A DNA stretch of 53,704 nt from positions 1 through 53,704 of the forward strand of contig JALHSP010000175.1 of assembly GCA_022865305.1 (NCBI GenBank), read 5' to 3'. Position 1 is the stretch's first letter. Each line of letters starts with the position of its first letter. Under the pieces are notes generated by a model that was given only the letters and a program-made list of their open reading frames with translations, did no database searches and was not told the origin of the DNA. Below, in pieces: positions 26,677 to 35,637 of this stretch. Both the position numbers and the translations under genes were made by a program. The stretch is from Bacteroidales bacterium (GTDB taxonomy: Bacteria > Bacteroidota > Bacteroidia > Bacteroidales > VadinHA17).

Positions 26677-29358
26677 ATGATAAAGAAAAATTCTTTAAGC
26701 AGAAGAAAGTTTATTTCAAATGCAGCAGTAATTGGTGCTGCAGGAACATTTGGAGCAAAGAATTATGCAGCCTTATTTGCATCTGATGAGGATAAGCTTC
26801 ATAATAAGACAAACCCGGAGTCGTCCTTGATCTCAACTCTGGCTCCGAAAGATACTTTTTGGTTTATTCCGGCAACACATTGGGAGGGAGCCGTCTTCAA
26901 GACACGGGAGCAATACCTTGAAATGGGGCTACCACATATTCTGACAGCGCTTAAGCTTTTAAGCGACTATCCCAATTATCGTTTTACTCTCGACCAGGTT
27001 TGCTATGTTAAACCTTTCCTGGAGAGATATCCGGAAGAGGCAATCGCTTTTCGTCAGTTTGTTAAGGAAGGGAGACTTCAGATCGTAGGTGCTACAGATA
27101 CTATGCATGATGCCAACATCCCCTGCGGAGAGTCAATGATCCGGCAGATGCTTTATGGGAAAACATTTTACAGGGAAAATCTGGGAGTAGATGTTACCGT
27201 TGGGTGGGCTCTTGATACTTTCGGGCACAACGCACAGATGCCTCAGATACTAAAGCTTGCCGGCTATAATTCATATTGGTTCCAGCGTGGTGTACCAGAC
27301 AATGAAGTACCTTCAGAGTGGTTATGGGAAGGCATTGATGGAACACAGATTCCTGCTTTTTATCTTCCCAAAGGTTATGGACTTCTTGGTCGTACACCGG
27401 ATAAGATCGATGAATTTGTTACTTCGCTTAAAAGGCGATTTGATTCACTTGCTCCGTGGTCTTATGGAACTGACAGGGTTGGCATTGACAGCCTTGATGT
27501 TGAGGATCCCAACGAGAGTGTGCCAGTCATGGTCAGGGAATTTGAACAGGTAAGCGATAAACCTTTCAACCTGCGCCTTGCTGTACCTACAGATTTTGAA
27601 GAGGTTGTGAATAAGCGAACAGATCGCAGGATTCTCAAGGGTGAGCTGAATCCTATTTTTCAGGGGGCCTATAGCAGCCGTATTGAGCTCAAGCAGAAGC
27701 TTAGAAACATTGAGAGACTGCTCACTACATCAGAAAAGCTGGGTGTTCTTGGTAGCATGCTTGGGAGACCCTCAACAGAAGAAAAGGTATGGAGCGCATG
27801 GGAACCAACAATGTTCAACCAGGCCCACGATTTGATGGCAGGTGTTATGACGGATCATGTCTATGAAGACACCATGCTTACCTACGATTTCTCAACACGC
27901 ATAGGCAAGGAACTGGTTGAGGACCGGCTTGGCTATCTGGCATCACAGGTAGATACCAGCGGGGAAGGAATCCCGCTTGTTGTATTCAATTCACTTGGCT
28001 GGAAGCGCGACGATGTAGTTGAGACAGAAGTTGGCTTTAAGAAAGGAGGGATTGTTGATATACAGGTAGTTGATCAGGCGAATAGGGTAATCCCTGTAGA
28101 GATAGCGGAATCAGAGCGGTTCCGTGACGGGGGGATAAAGAATGCAAAGATCATCTTCATTGCCAGGGAAGTGCCTGCAATGGGTGAAGCTGTATACAGG
28201 GTTATCCCATTGACATCAGTATCGGGCCTCAATACGGCTCAGGAAAGCAGTGACGGGATACTTGAGAACGAGTACTACAAGATAAAATTAGACCTGGCAA
28301 CAGGAGCTATGACCAGTCTCGGTTTAAAATCGAATAGCTGGGAGGTACTGGATAAGGCCGGGAATGTGGTAGTTCATCAATATGACGGGGGAGATCTCTG
28401 GGAACTTTATGAGAACCTCAAAGGTGGCAGTAATATAAACATGACACGCAAGCAGCCGGTACCATTGGAGAATGTTGATCAGTTCAGCACAGAATATCGC
28501 GGGGAGCGTGGTACAGTTCATCGTGGGCCGGTTTATTCGGAATACAGGCTGGCACTGCACAGGTTCTGCGCCGATGGAGCCATATCTGTCCTTATAAGGA
28601 CATATACAGGTTTACGTCGAATAGAGATACGGACACAAATCGAGAATAATGAAAAATTTGTCCGCTACCAGGTAATGTTCCCGACAACGATCAGGAACGG
28701 ACAGATAGTCCATGAGATTCCCTTTGGTTCAATAGAACGACCAAACGGTATTGAATTTCCGGCACAGAACTGGGCTGATTACAGTGATGAAGAAAAAGGT
28801 CTGACCGTTCTTAACCGTGGACTTCCGGGCAATCTGACGAGCGATTCAACAATGATGTTGTCCTTGATGCGGTCGGCACGCATTGCTTCATATGGTTATG
28901 GAGGTGGTTATGAGCGTGATATGTCGTCTGACACAGGTCTTATGATGGGCACTGATCTGGAGTTTAATTATGCTCTGGTTCCTCACGAGGGTAACTGGCG
29001 CCAGGCAGAAGTTTACAGGCATGGGCTGGAGTATAACAATCCTTTGCTTTGTCGAAAAGCAGGCGTTCATTCAGGGAAGTTACCGAAGGCATGGGGTTTG
29101 CTGGAATTGTCGAAACCGAATGTTGTTATAACAGCATTGAAACCGGGGAAAAATGGTTCCACGATACTCAGACTTTATGAGGCATCAGGCAGGGCAACAC
29201 CGGGAGTGACAATCAGGAGCAAAGTAAAAATCATTTCTGTTAACGAAGCCAATATGATAGAGGACACAGGAAGCAAATTGAAAGTTGCGATGGATACAAT
29301 ACAATTTGACCTTAAACCCTTTGAGATTAAAACATTTAAATTCCGTTTTAAAACATAA
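26677..29358 (+). CDS. Tat-exported GH38 alpha-mannosidase with altered metal motif
   Basis: The 893-residue protein begins with a twin-arginine signal (SRRKFISNAAVIGAAG, about 8-23), so it is probably folded, perhaps metal-loaded, before export. The GH38 barrel has VGWALDTFGHNAQMPQIL with nucleophile/ligand Asp180, and NQAHDLMAG with His384. The first metal motif reads ATHWEGAVF: His68 is kept but the usual Asp two residues later is Glu70. The middle and C-terminal beta domains are complete (NEYYKIKLDLATGAMTSL). It differs from all other GH38 proteins here in export route and metal site. It is the last plus-strand gene before the convergent minus operon, 41 bp away. Confidence 0.88.
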   Translation: MIKKNSLSRRKFISNAAVIGAAGTFGAKNYAALFASDEDKLHNKTNPESSLISTLAPKDTFWFIPATHWEGAVFKTREQYLEMGLPHILTALKLLSDYPNYRFTLDQVCYVKPFLERYPEEAIAFRQFVKEGRLQIVGATDTMHDANIPCGESMIRQMLYGKTFYRENLGVDVTVGWALDTFGHNAQMPQILKLAGYNSYWFQRGVPDNEVPSEWLWEGIDGTQIPAFYLPKGYGLLGRTPDKIDEFVTSLKRRFDSLAPWSYGTDRVGIDSLDVEDPNESVPVMVREFEQVSDKPFNLRLAVPTDFEEVVNKRTDRRILKGELNPIFQGAYSSRIELKQKLRNIERLLTTSEKLGVLGSMLGRPSTEEKVWSAWEPTMFNQAHDLMAGVMTDHVYEDTMLTYDFSTRIGKELVEDRLGYLASQVDTSGEGIPLVVFNSLGWKRDDVVETEVGFKKGGIVDIQVVDQANRVIPVEIAESERFRDGGIKNAKIIFIAREVPAMGEAVYRVIPLTSVSGLNTAQESSDGILENEYYKIKLDLATGAMTSLGLKSNSWEVLDKAGNVVVHQYDGGDLWELYENLKGGSNINMTRKQPVPLENVDQFSTEYRGERGTVHRGPVYSEYRLALHRFCADGAISVLIRTYTGLRRIEIRTQIENNEKFVRYQVMFPTTIRNGQIVHEIPFGSIERPNGIEFPAQNWADYSDEEKGLTVLNRGLPGNLTSDSTMMLSLMRSARIASYGYGGGYERDMSSDTGLMMGTDLEFNYALVPHEGNWRQAEVYRHGLEYNNPLLCRKAGVHSGKLPKAWGLLELSKPNVVITALKPGKNGSTILRLYEASGRATPGVTIRSKVKIISVNEANMIEDTGSKLKVAMDTIQFDLKPFEIKTFKFRFKT

Positions 29359-29399
29359 AAAAGGAATAATCTTATTACGAGAGCTTATAAAAATAGAAA

Positions 29400-30353
29400 T
29401 TACATGTAATTAAATGATTCATAATCTTTTATGAATCTTATAGTCTCTTCGACAGATTTAATTCCTGCAGTTGTTCCTATTTGCATTATGCAATGAGCAC
29501 CCACTGCATTGGCAAACTTTGCACATTCAGGTATATCCCAACCTATGTATAAGCCAGCAATAAATCCGGCACAGAATGAGTCTCCGGCACCTGAAGTATC
29601 TATTACTTTTACTTTGTTAAATGCAGGGACCTGGTACCCTTTTCCATTAACCGGTTTAACGAAACAACCCTCTTTACCCAATTTTATAATTACATTTTTA
29701 ACACCTTTTGATTGAAAAAACTGAGCTATTTCTTCAGGGATCTTTGTACCACTCATTTCACATGCTTCATCATAACTGGGCATAAACCAGTCGAGGTATT
29801 GCAGAGATGATTCAATTTTTTTTATCCATTGACCTTTTGAATCCCATGCAGTATCCATGCCACATATAACCTCATTCTCTTTTGCATATTTCAGGAGTTT
29901 CTCTGTACCTTCACCGTCAAAATCCGGCATGAGGAATGTACCTGCAATTAGTAAGATTTTTGATTTTCTTACTATATCAAGGTTAATATCATCAAAACTA
30001 AATTTTGCATTAGCTCCGAAAGAGTGAAGTATTGATCTCTCGCCATCTCCGGATATCATAACCATTGAAGCAGAGGTCGAAACATTTTTATCAAGTTTCA
30101 GCCCTGTTATATCCACTTTCTCTGAATTAAGGGTATCGAGTAAGAATTTACCAAAGTTGTCATCTCCTATCTTTCCGATAATAGTGGTTTTCAGCCCTAA
30201 TTTGGCAAGATCTATCACAAAATTTGCGGCACAACCGCCAATCTGGAGCGACATTTTTTCAACAAGGCCCAGCTTGCCCTTTTCAGGCAAACTGTCAACC
30301 GGTTTTCCCAAAACATCGGCAACTAATATTCCGACGCAAACGATATCAGACAT
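29400..30353 (-). CDS. PfkB family sugar kinase
   Basis: The 317-residue ribokinase-fold kinase has the N-terminal glycine motif QIGGCAANFVIDLAKLG (about 37-53) and the C-terminal signature VIDTSGAGDSFCAGF with catalytic base Asp258. Length and both motifs are typical of ribokinase/2-keto-3-deoxygluconate kinase-type enzymes. It is the last gene of the six-gene minus operon, 23 bp after the cupin isomerase, so it likely phosphorylates the ketose made by that isomerase to give the aldolase substrate. It is not closely similar to the longer PfkB kinase at 23021-24208. Confidence 0.9.
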   Translation of the reverse strand: MSDIVCVGILVADVLGKPVDSLPEKGKLGLVEKMSLQIGGCAANFVIDLAKLGLKTTIIGKIGDDNFGKFLLDTLNSEKVDITGLKLDKNVSTSASMVMISGDGERSILHSFGANAKFSFDDINLDIVRKSKILLIAGTFLMPDFDGEGTEKLLKYAKENEVICGMDTAWDSKGQWIKKIESSLQYLDWFMPSYDEACEMSGTKIPEEIAQFFQSKGVKNVIIKLGKEGCFVKPVNGKGYQVPAFNKVKVIDTSGAGDSFCAGFIAGLYIGWDIPECAKFANAVGAHCIMQIGTTAGIKSVEETIRFIKDYESFNYM

Positions 30354-30376
30354 ATGATTCTACTGGTTTTTGAAAG

Positions 30377-30922
30377 TTATTCCTGGATTTTTGTAAACCT
30401 GTTAATCCTTGGATCTGAAAAGATATCCTGATTATCTGTACTTGTTGTTGAAAACTCGGAAACAACAGCCCCTTCATCACCTGCTCTGAACCAGTGCCAT
30501 GTGTCCGGCATAAGAGTATATTGTTCTCCAGGATTCAGAACTATTTCATGCGGCACTTTGAGATGTTCCTTATAATTCTCCAGACCGTCAAGTTTTGGTT
30601 TACAGTTCTTTTCTCCGGGTACATACAGGTAAACCTTGCCCCATCTGCACCTGAATGTCTCTTCTTTTCCTGATCTCCCGTTCTTTGTCAGATGAATATG
30701 TTCCGGACATGTTTGTCCCGGAAACATTACGAGTTCCTTTGCACAAACTTTTTTTGTGTTTACATAAACAAGCACTTCGAGTCCGATTTTATAGAGGTCG
30801 CTTAATCCGAAATCCGCAATTTCAATCGAATTTTTTTCCTCTTCAGTCAGAACGATACTAGCCTTGTCGAAATAAGTTAATGCTTTAAGGCGTGCTGTCT
30901 TAAATTGTTTTTTATCAAGCAT
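30377..30922 (-). CDS. D-lyxose isomerase-like cupin
   Basis: The 181-residue cupin resembles the shorter type of D-lyxose ketol-isomerase. Probable metal ligands are His75 and His77 in CPEHIHL, Glu88 in GKEETFRCRWG and His143 in DTWHWF. A strong Shine-Dalgarno (GAGGAGGT) precedes the ATG, unusual for this phylum. It lies between the E2 gene and a PfkB kinase. Together with the kinase it would form an aldose to ketose to ketose-phosphate path; the sugar is unknown and need not be mannose, since a different isomerase serves the plus-strand operon. Confidence 0.85.
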   Translation of the reverse strand: MLDKKQFKTARLKALTYFDKASIVLTEEEKNSIEIADFGLSDLYKIGLEVLVYVNTKKVCAKELVMFPGQTCPEHIHLTKNGRSGKEETFRCRWGKVYLYVPGEKNCKPKLDGLENYKEHLKVPHEIVLNPGEQYTLMPDTWHWFRAGDEGAVVSEFSTTSTDNQDIFSDPRINRFTKIQE

Positions 30923-30981
30923 AAAAGACCTCCTCTTTTTATAATTAAAATGGCTCTGGTAAATAAATTAACATTTTGGAT

Positions 30982-32223
30982 TTATTTTTCAAATAAATAC
31001 TTCTCGGGATCAAAGAATAAAAGCCGGGGATTCTCAAGGAATTCTTTTATTCTGTTAAGAAAAGCTGCTCCTAAAGTGCCGTCAATTACACGGTGATCAA
31101 ATGAACCTGTTATATTCATCATTTCTTTTATAACTATCTGATGATCTTTTACAACCGGTTTTTCAATTATACCTCCTATAGCTAAAATGCAGCTTTCGGG
31201 CTGGTTAATAACAGCTGTAAAATTATTAATGCCAAACATCCCCAGATTTGACAAAGTTATTGTTCCTCCTGTGATATCTGATTCCTCAAGTTTGTTATTC
31301 TTTGCTGCTGCAATGTTTCTGGTATTGGTTGCAGCAATTTCTGAAATTGATTTTTTGTTAACCTGTTTTACCACCGGAACAATAAGTCCGTTTTCCAGCC
31401 CAACAGCTAACCCGAAATTAATATCTTTAAATACTTTGATTTTTTCTTCCTGATAACTTGAATTAATTAATGGGAATGCCTCGATAGCTTTTGCTGCAAT
31501 CTTCATTAAGATATCGTTGTACGTAATCCTATATTCATTGTCAGTTAAGTAGTCATTGAGTTTTTTTCTCATTCTGATGACCTCGGTCATATCGATATCG
31601 ACAGAGACAGTATAATGAGGAGATGTCAAGACGCTTTCTTTCATCCTCTTTGCAACTGTCCTCCTCATTGAAGTTGTATCTAACAGATAAGAATCCACTT
31701 TACCATCTGATGATTGTTTTTCTCTGATATAGTTATCGATATCAGCTTTTTTGATGAGATTTTTCGAGCAGTAATTTGCGATATCTTCCAAACTGATATT
31801 TTCAATTTTTGCCTTATTTTTTGCAAGAGGTGAGGCATAAATTATTTTCAGATCTTTTTTCTGCTGAGAATTCCCGGAAATTTTTATTTCAATATCTGCC
31901 ACATTGTCCTGAAGTAAGGTCGGTTCAAATTCCTTAGCTTCCTGTTTAAAATTTAAATTTACAGGTTCTTCCGGGATCTTTTCTCCGGGGTCCCCAATAT
32001 ATGCTACTGTTTCACCTGCCTTTACCAGTGTACCTTCCTTGTAAATTATTGCAAGAAGGGTTCCTTCAGCGAAGCTTTCAACAGGCATAGATGCCTTGTC
32101 AGTTTCAATTTCAAAAAGGATATCACCTCTTTTTACAGGATCGCCCGGGTTTTTATTCCACCTCTGGATAAGCATCTCATCCGTTGTTTGCCCACCTGAT
32201 GGCATTATTATTTTTTGTACCAT
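30982..32223 (-). CDS. Dihydrolipoamide acyltransferase (E2) of a 2-oxo-acid dehydrogenase-type complex
   Basis: The 413-residue protein has an N-terminal lipoyl domain (about 1-78) with lipoylated Lys43 in IETDKAS, a peripheral E3/E1-binding domain (ASPLAKNKAKIENISLED, about 129-146), and a C-terminal acyltransferase domain with the catalytic motif FDHRVIDG (His377, Asp381). It accepts an acyl group from E1 and passes it to coenzyme A. An AGGAG Shine-Dalgarno precedes the ATG. Its E1 subunits are upstream, separated by an aldolase gene. No dihydrolipoamide dehydrogenase (E3) is in the window, so E3 must be supplied from elsewhere. The acyl substrate (acetyl or other) is not evident. Confidence 0.94.
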   Translation of the reverse strand: MVQKIIMPSGGQTTDEMLIQRWNKNPGDPVKRGDILFEIETDKASMPVESFAEGTLLAIIYKEGTLVKAGETVAYIGDPGEKIPEEPVNLNFKQEAKEFEPTLLQDNVADIEIKISGNSQQKKDLKIIYASPLAKNKAKIENISLEDIANYCSKNLIKKADIDNYIREKQSSDGKVDSYLLDTTSMRRTVAKRMKESVLTSPHYTVSVDIDMTEVIRMRKKLNDYLTDNEYRITYNDILMKIAAKAIEAFPLINSSYQEEKIKVFKDINFGLAVGLENGLIVPVVKQVNKKSISEIAATNTRNIAAAKNNKLEESDITGGTITLSNLGMFGINNFTAVINQPESCILAIGGIIEKPVVKDHQIVIKEMMNITGSFDHRVIDGTLGAAFLNRIKEFLENPRLLFFDPEKYLFEK

Positions 32224-32233
32224 TTTGATCTCC

Positions 32234-33142
32234 TCAGATTAAATGAGCCATATTTTCACAACCGAAAATCTTAATAAACTTAACAACTTCATCAGCAACA
32301 GACTCTCTTGCTCCTGACAGCATATCTAATTCACCGCCTCTTCCAATTATATCGTGTGGGTCCATCATATCAACTTCATGGTCATTAAGGTATGACTGAA
32401 TTGATTTCAGATAACCACGTTTCAATATTGTACCCACATTAATCTTGCACATTCCAAGTTTAATTGCCTCCTTAAGGTTTTCAGGTAAGATCCCTGTTCC
32501 TCCATGCAGAACAAGAGGGACTTTAATCTTTTTCCTGAGGATTTTTATTAATTCAAAATCAAGATCTGATTTTTTATTTTCGAGAAGATGAACATTACCA
32601 ACAGAAACAGCTAATGCATCAATACATGTCTCTTCCACAAAATAAGCTGCTTCATCCGGATCTGTCTTTCTTCCCTGGCTGATTGAACCAGTTGAGATAT
32701 CAGCATTTGGTAATTCTCCTATTTCAGCTTCAACATCAGCGCCACAATAGTGAGCAGTTCTTACAAGGTATTTATTTATATCTATCAATTCATTCAATGA
32801 AATACCATGATCCTCATACATTATTGCATTGAAACCTGCTTTCAGTCCATTGATTAGCATTGCGATATCATGAGCCTCATTTAACAGTAATGCAACCGGC
32901 ACTTTTGCATTTTCTGCAATTGATTTGCCAAGAGATCCGTAATGGTAAATATTCTCTTTAATAGTTCTTTTCATACTTCCTATGAACTGACCTCCGAAGC
33001 CGATTATGACCGGTGAGTTAGTCATTTCAGCAGCATCAACAACTGCCAGAATAGAGTCCATATTCCAGGCTTCAAAATACCCCACTGCATATTTATTAGC
33101 AAGGGCATGATTCATAAGCCTTTTCATTGAAACCAATGGCAT
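32234..33142 (-). CDS. Class II (ketose-bisphosphate-type) aldolase, divergent active site
   Basis: The 302-residue protein has the overall class II aldolase pattern: MPLVSMKRLMNHALANKYAV start, LVLHGGTGI (about 220-228) with the Zn-binding His, and KINVGT for phosphate binding. The segment that is normally LDHG with the catalytic Asp and first Zn His reads LLLNEAHDIA here, so both residues are displaced or replaced. Phosphate-site residues are kept. It may therefore cleave an unusual ketose phosphate, with His in EAHD taking over metal binding, or be an aldolase of the IolJ/GatY type. It is embedded between the E1-beta and E2 genes (18 and 10 bp gaps). Confidence 0.8.
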   Translation of the reverse strand: MPLVSMKRLMNHALANKYAVGYFEAWNMDSILAVVDAAEMTNSPVIIGFGGQFIGSMKRTIKENIYHYGSLGKSIAENAKVPVALLLNEAHDIAMLINGLKAGFNAIMYEDHGISLNELIDINKYLVRTAHYCGADVEAEIGELPNADISTGSISQGRKTDPDEAAYFVEETCIDALAVSVGNVHLLENKKSDLDFELIKILRKKIKVPLVLHGGTGILPENLKEAIKLGMCKINVGTILKRGYLKSIQSYLNDHEVDMMDPHDIIGRGGELDMLSGARESVADEVVKFIKIFGCENMAHLI

Positions 33143-33160
33143 GATAATATATTTTAGTTA

Positions 33161-34180
33161 TTATGAGTTCATTAATTTTCTGGCTTCTTCCACAATTCTA
33201 TGTGCTGAGGGGACAACAAAATTTTCCAGAACGGGAGCGAAGGGGATTGGTACATCATATGTGGCTACCCGTATTATTGGTGCATCAAGGTAATAAATTG
33301 CATCCTCAGCAATCTGTGCAGCTATTTCCGCACCCCATCCGTTTCGTCTTGTATCCTCCTCAACTATCATAAGCCGGGAAGTCTTTTTAATTGAATTAAT
33401 AACTGTCTCATAATCAAAGGGAACTAAAGTGCGAGGATCAATTATTTCAACACTTATTCCCTCTTTCTCAAGGATTGCGGCAGCCTCCATTGCCCTGTAA
33501 ATCATAAGCAGAGTTGCTACAATGGTAATATCCCTGCCTTCCCTTCTTATAGCGGCAACACCAAACGGAATGAGGTATTCTTCTTCAGGTACCTCACCAA
33601 CAGGGCTCAAGGCTGACTTTTCAGCCCGGGTCCCTCTGCTTCCGTACAATAGCTTGTGTTCAAATACTACTACCGGATTCTCATCACGAATAGCAGTTTT
33701 CAGCAATCCTTTTGCATCATATGCAGTAGATGGACAAATCACTTTCAGCCCCGGTATATGCGTGAAAAATCCTTCCAGGCTCTGGGCATGCTGCGCACCT
33801 CTTGTAGTGGCACCAACAGGGGCTCTCATCACCATTGGTACCTTAACAGTTCCCCCCGACATATATGTCATTTTAGCTGCATTATTTGCCATTTGATCCA
33901 TCATACAAAACAGAAAATCACCATATTGTACATCAGCAATAGGGATCATTCCTGTCATGGCTGCTCCCACTGCAGCTCCGGCAATCATTATCTCCGATAT
34001 TGGAGTATCAAGTATTCTCTCGTGCCCGAATTCTTTTGATAACCCCAATGTTACTGTAAAAGCCCCTCCGAATCCTCCTTCAATATCAATATCTTCCCCT
34101 AAACAAAATACTCTTTCGTCCCGCCTCATTTCCTCTCTTATTGCTTCTCTCAAAGCTTCTGCGATCGACATTGTAGCCAT
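33161..34180 (-). CDS. 2-oxo-acid/acetoin dehydrogenase-type E1 beta subunit
   Basis: The 339-residue protein is a transketolase-like beta subunit. It contains VFCLGEDIDIEGGFGGAF (about 23-40), the pyrimidine-domain segment PISEIMIAGAAVGAAMTGM, VVFEHKLLYGSRG, and the C-terminal domain EEDTRRNGWGAEIAAQI. With the alpha subunit it binds thiamine diphosphate and transfers an acyl group to the lipoyl arm of E2. Only 2 bp separate it from the alpha gene, and a GGAGGAG Shine-Dalgarno lies inside the end of that gene. Acetoin-type and pyruvate-type E1 proteins are hard to tell apart by eye. Confidence 0.93.
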   Translation of the reverse strand: MATMSIAEALREAIREEMRRDERVFCLGEDIDIEGGFGGAFTVTLGLSKEFGHERILDTPISEIMIAGAAVGAAMTGMIPIADVQYGDFLFCMMDQMANNAAKMTYMSGGTVKVPMVMRAPVGATTRGAQHAQSLEGFFTHIPGLKVICPSTAYDAKGLLKTAIRDENPVVVFEHKLLYGSRGTRAEKSALSPVGEVPEEEYLIPFGVAAIRREGRDITIVATLLMIYRAMEAAAILEKEGISVEIIDPRTLVPFDYETVINSIKKTSRLMIVEEDTRRNGWGAEIAAQIAEDAIYYLDAPIIRVATYDVPIPFAPVLENFVVPSAHRIVEEARKLMNS

Positions 34181-34182
34181 AA

Positions 34183-35160
34183 TTATTTTTCTCCTCCAAA
34201 ATAAACATTAGTCAAAGCATCAAGCGGTTCGGGGTATGGGCTGGATTTTGCATATTCAACCGCTCTATTAATTTCATCAAGGACATTCTTTTCAAGCAAC
34301 TCAAGATTCTGAGCTGTACTTAACTTTTTATCCAGTATGTAATTCCTGCAGATTAATAACGGGTCCTTTTCAAACCATTCCTTTTCCTCTTTCTTATCCC
34401 TGTAGCCACACGCATCATTTCTGGAATGGCCGCACCTTCTGTAGGTCTTAAGTTCCAAAAATGTAGGTCCGGATCCTTTCCTGGCTCTTTCAATAGCTCT
34501 TAATGCAGCTTCATTTACTTTAATGACATCATTACCATCAACGATCTCCCATGGCATCCCATATGCATCTGCTCTTACTGCGAGATTCTTGATTTTTGTT
34601 ACCTGATTAATATGTGTAGAAGCCCCGTACAGATTATTTTCACATGCAAAAATTACAGGAAGATTCCAGATTGCAGCGGCATTCAATGACTCATGAAAGG
34701 CTCCTTCGTTCGATGCCCCGTCACCAAAAAAACAAACGACAACATTATCAGTTTTTCTCATTTTACATGAAATACCGATTCCTACAGCTACAGGCATACC
34801 TCCGCCAACTATTGCAATTGCAGGGATTGCACCCACAGAGATATCTCCTGTATGCATTGCACCACCCTTCCCTTTGCAACAGCCGTTCTTTTTCGCGAAC
34901 ATTTCAGCCATCATTGAATCTACTGTCACCCCTTTGGCCAGGCAATGACCAGCAGGCCTGTGGGTCGATGTCATATAGTCTTCTATTCTTAAATCGAATA
35001 ACATTCCCACAGCTGTGGCTTCCTGGCCCTGGGATTGATGAATTGTTCCCGGCATAATACCTTCAAGAAAAAGAAAATATATCTTTTCTTCATATTTCCT
35101 GATGAGAAGCATCTTCTCATACATCCTGAGGATCTTTTCACCGTCAATTTTCTCTTTCAT
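34183..35160 (-). CDS. 2-oxo-acid/acetoin dehydrogenase-type E1 alpha subunit
   Basis: The 325-residue protein is the thiamine-diphosphate-binding alpha subunit. The ThDP motif is FFGDGASNEGAFHESLNAAA to PVIFACENN (about 188-222), preceded by KGKGGAMHTGD and GGGMPVAVG. STHRPAGHCLAKG (about 80-92) is typical of acetoin/pyruvate E1 alpha. It is the first gene of the minus operon, starting 477 bp from the divergent plus-strand gene, and sets the promoter position. The complex converts an alpha-keto or alpha-hydroxyketo substrate to acyl-CoA; its place among an aldolase, an isomerase and a kinase suggests it serves sugar breakdown rather than central pyruvate metabolism. Confidence 0.93.
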   Translation of the reverse strand: MKEKIDGEKILRMYEKMLLIRKYEEKIYFLFLEGIMPGTIHQSQGQEATAVGMLFDLRIEDYMTSTHRPAGHCLAKGVTVDSMMAEMFAKKNGCCKGKGGAMHTGDISVGAIPAIAIVGGGMPVAVGIGISCKMRKTDNVVVCFFGDGASNEGAFHESLNAAAIWNLPVIFACENNLYGASTHINQVTKIKNLAVRADAYGMPWEIVDGNDVIKVNEAALRAIERARKGSGPTFLELKTYRRCGHSRNDACGYRDKKEEKEWFEKDPLLICRNYILDKKLSTAQNLELLEKNVLDEINRAVEYAKSSPYPEPLDALTNVYFGGEK

Positions 35161-35637
35161 ATATTTTATTACTGGATTATTTATCTCCCGGGTTACGGAA
35201 GAGATTTAAATTTAATTGCTTTTATGAAGTGACCAGTCAAAAAGTAAATTTCTGTAATTTTCTGGCAGACTTAAATATGAACAAAAGGTTAATGTCAGAT
35301 CAAAAAGTTAAAAATATATTATATTTATAATTTAACAAAGCTCAAAAACTGAAATTTTTTAATTGCATAGGTATCTTTAGATCATTATCTTATATTTACC
35401 TCAAGCTTACCTTCAGTTCATAATATAGTCATTTTTATTTAGATTTTAACTTCTGGAGAATATGAAAGCTGCTTCTAAGGATTGTTAATGATAACCAGGT
35501 TATGTATATTCATTAATGATTTGCTTATAACTTTTAATTGAAATTAAACATGGGATTAATACTCTTTGATTAGTATCTATTTTTAATTGCCAATTCATAT
35601 AGTTGAATTTCATCAAATTAAATATCCTTAGATTATA
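35161..35637. promoter_or_regulatory. Divergent intergenic region with a central palindrome
   Basis: These 477 bases separate the minus catabolic operon from the plus hydrolase genes and must hold both promoters. I see no gene. ATAACC-A-GGTTAT at 35491-35503 is a perfect palindrome around one base and is the best operator candidate. The sequence is very AT-rich; no certain -33/-7 promoter can be assigned by eye. Confidence 0.5.

Noticed and set aside
34183-35160. Split transketolase subunits as in apiose catabolism
   Set aside because: The downstream E2 with lipoyl domain and the E1-alpha motifs point to a 2-oxo-acid dehydrogenase-type complex instead.
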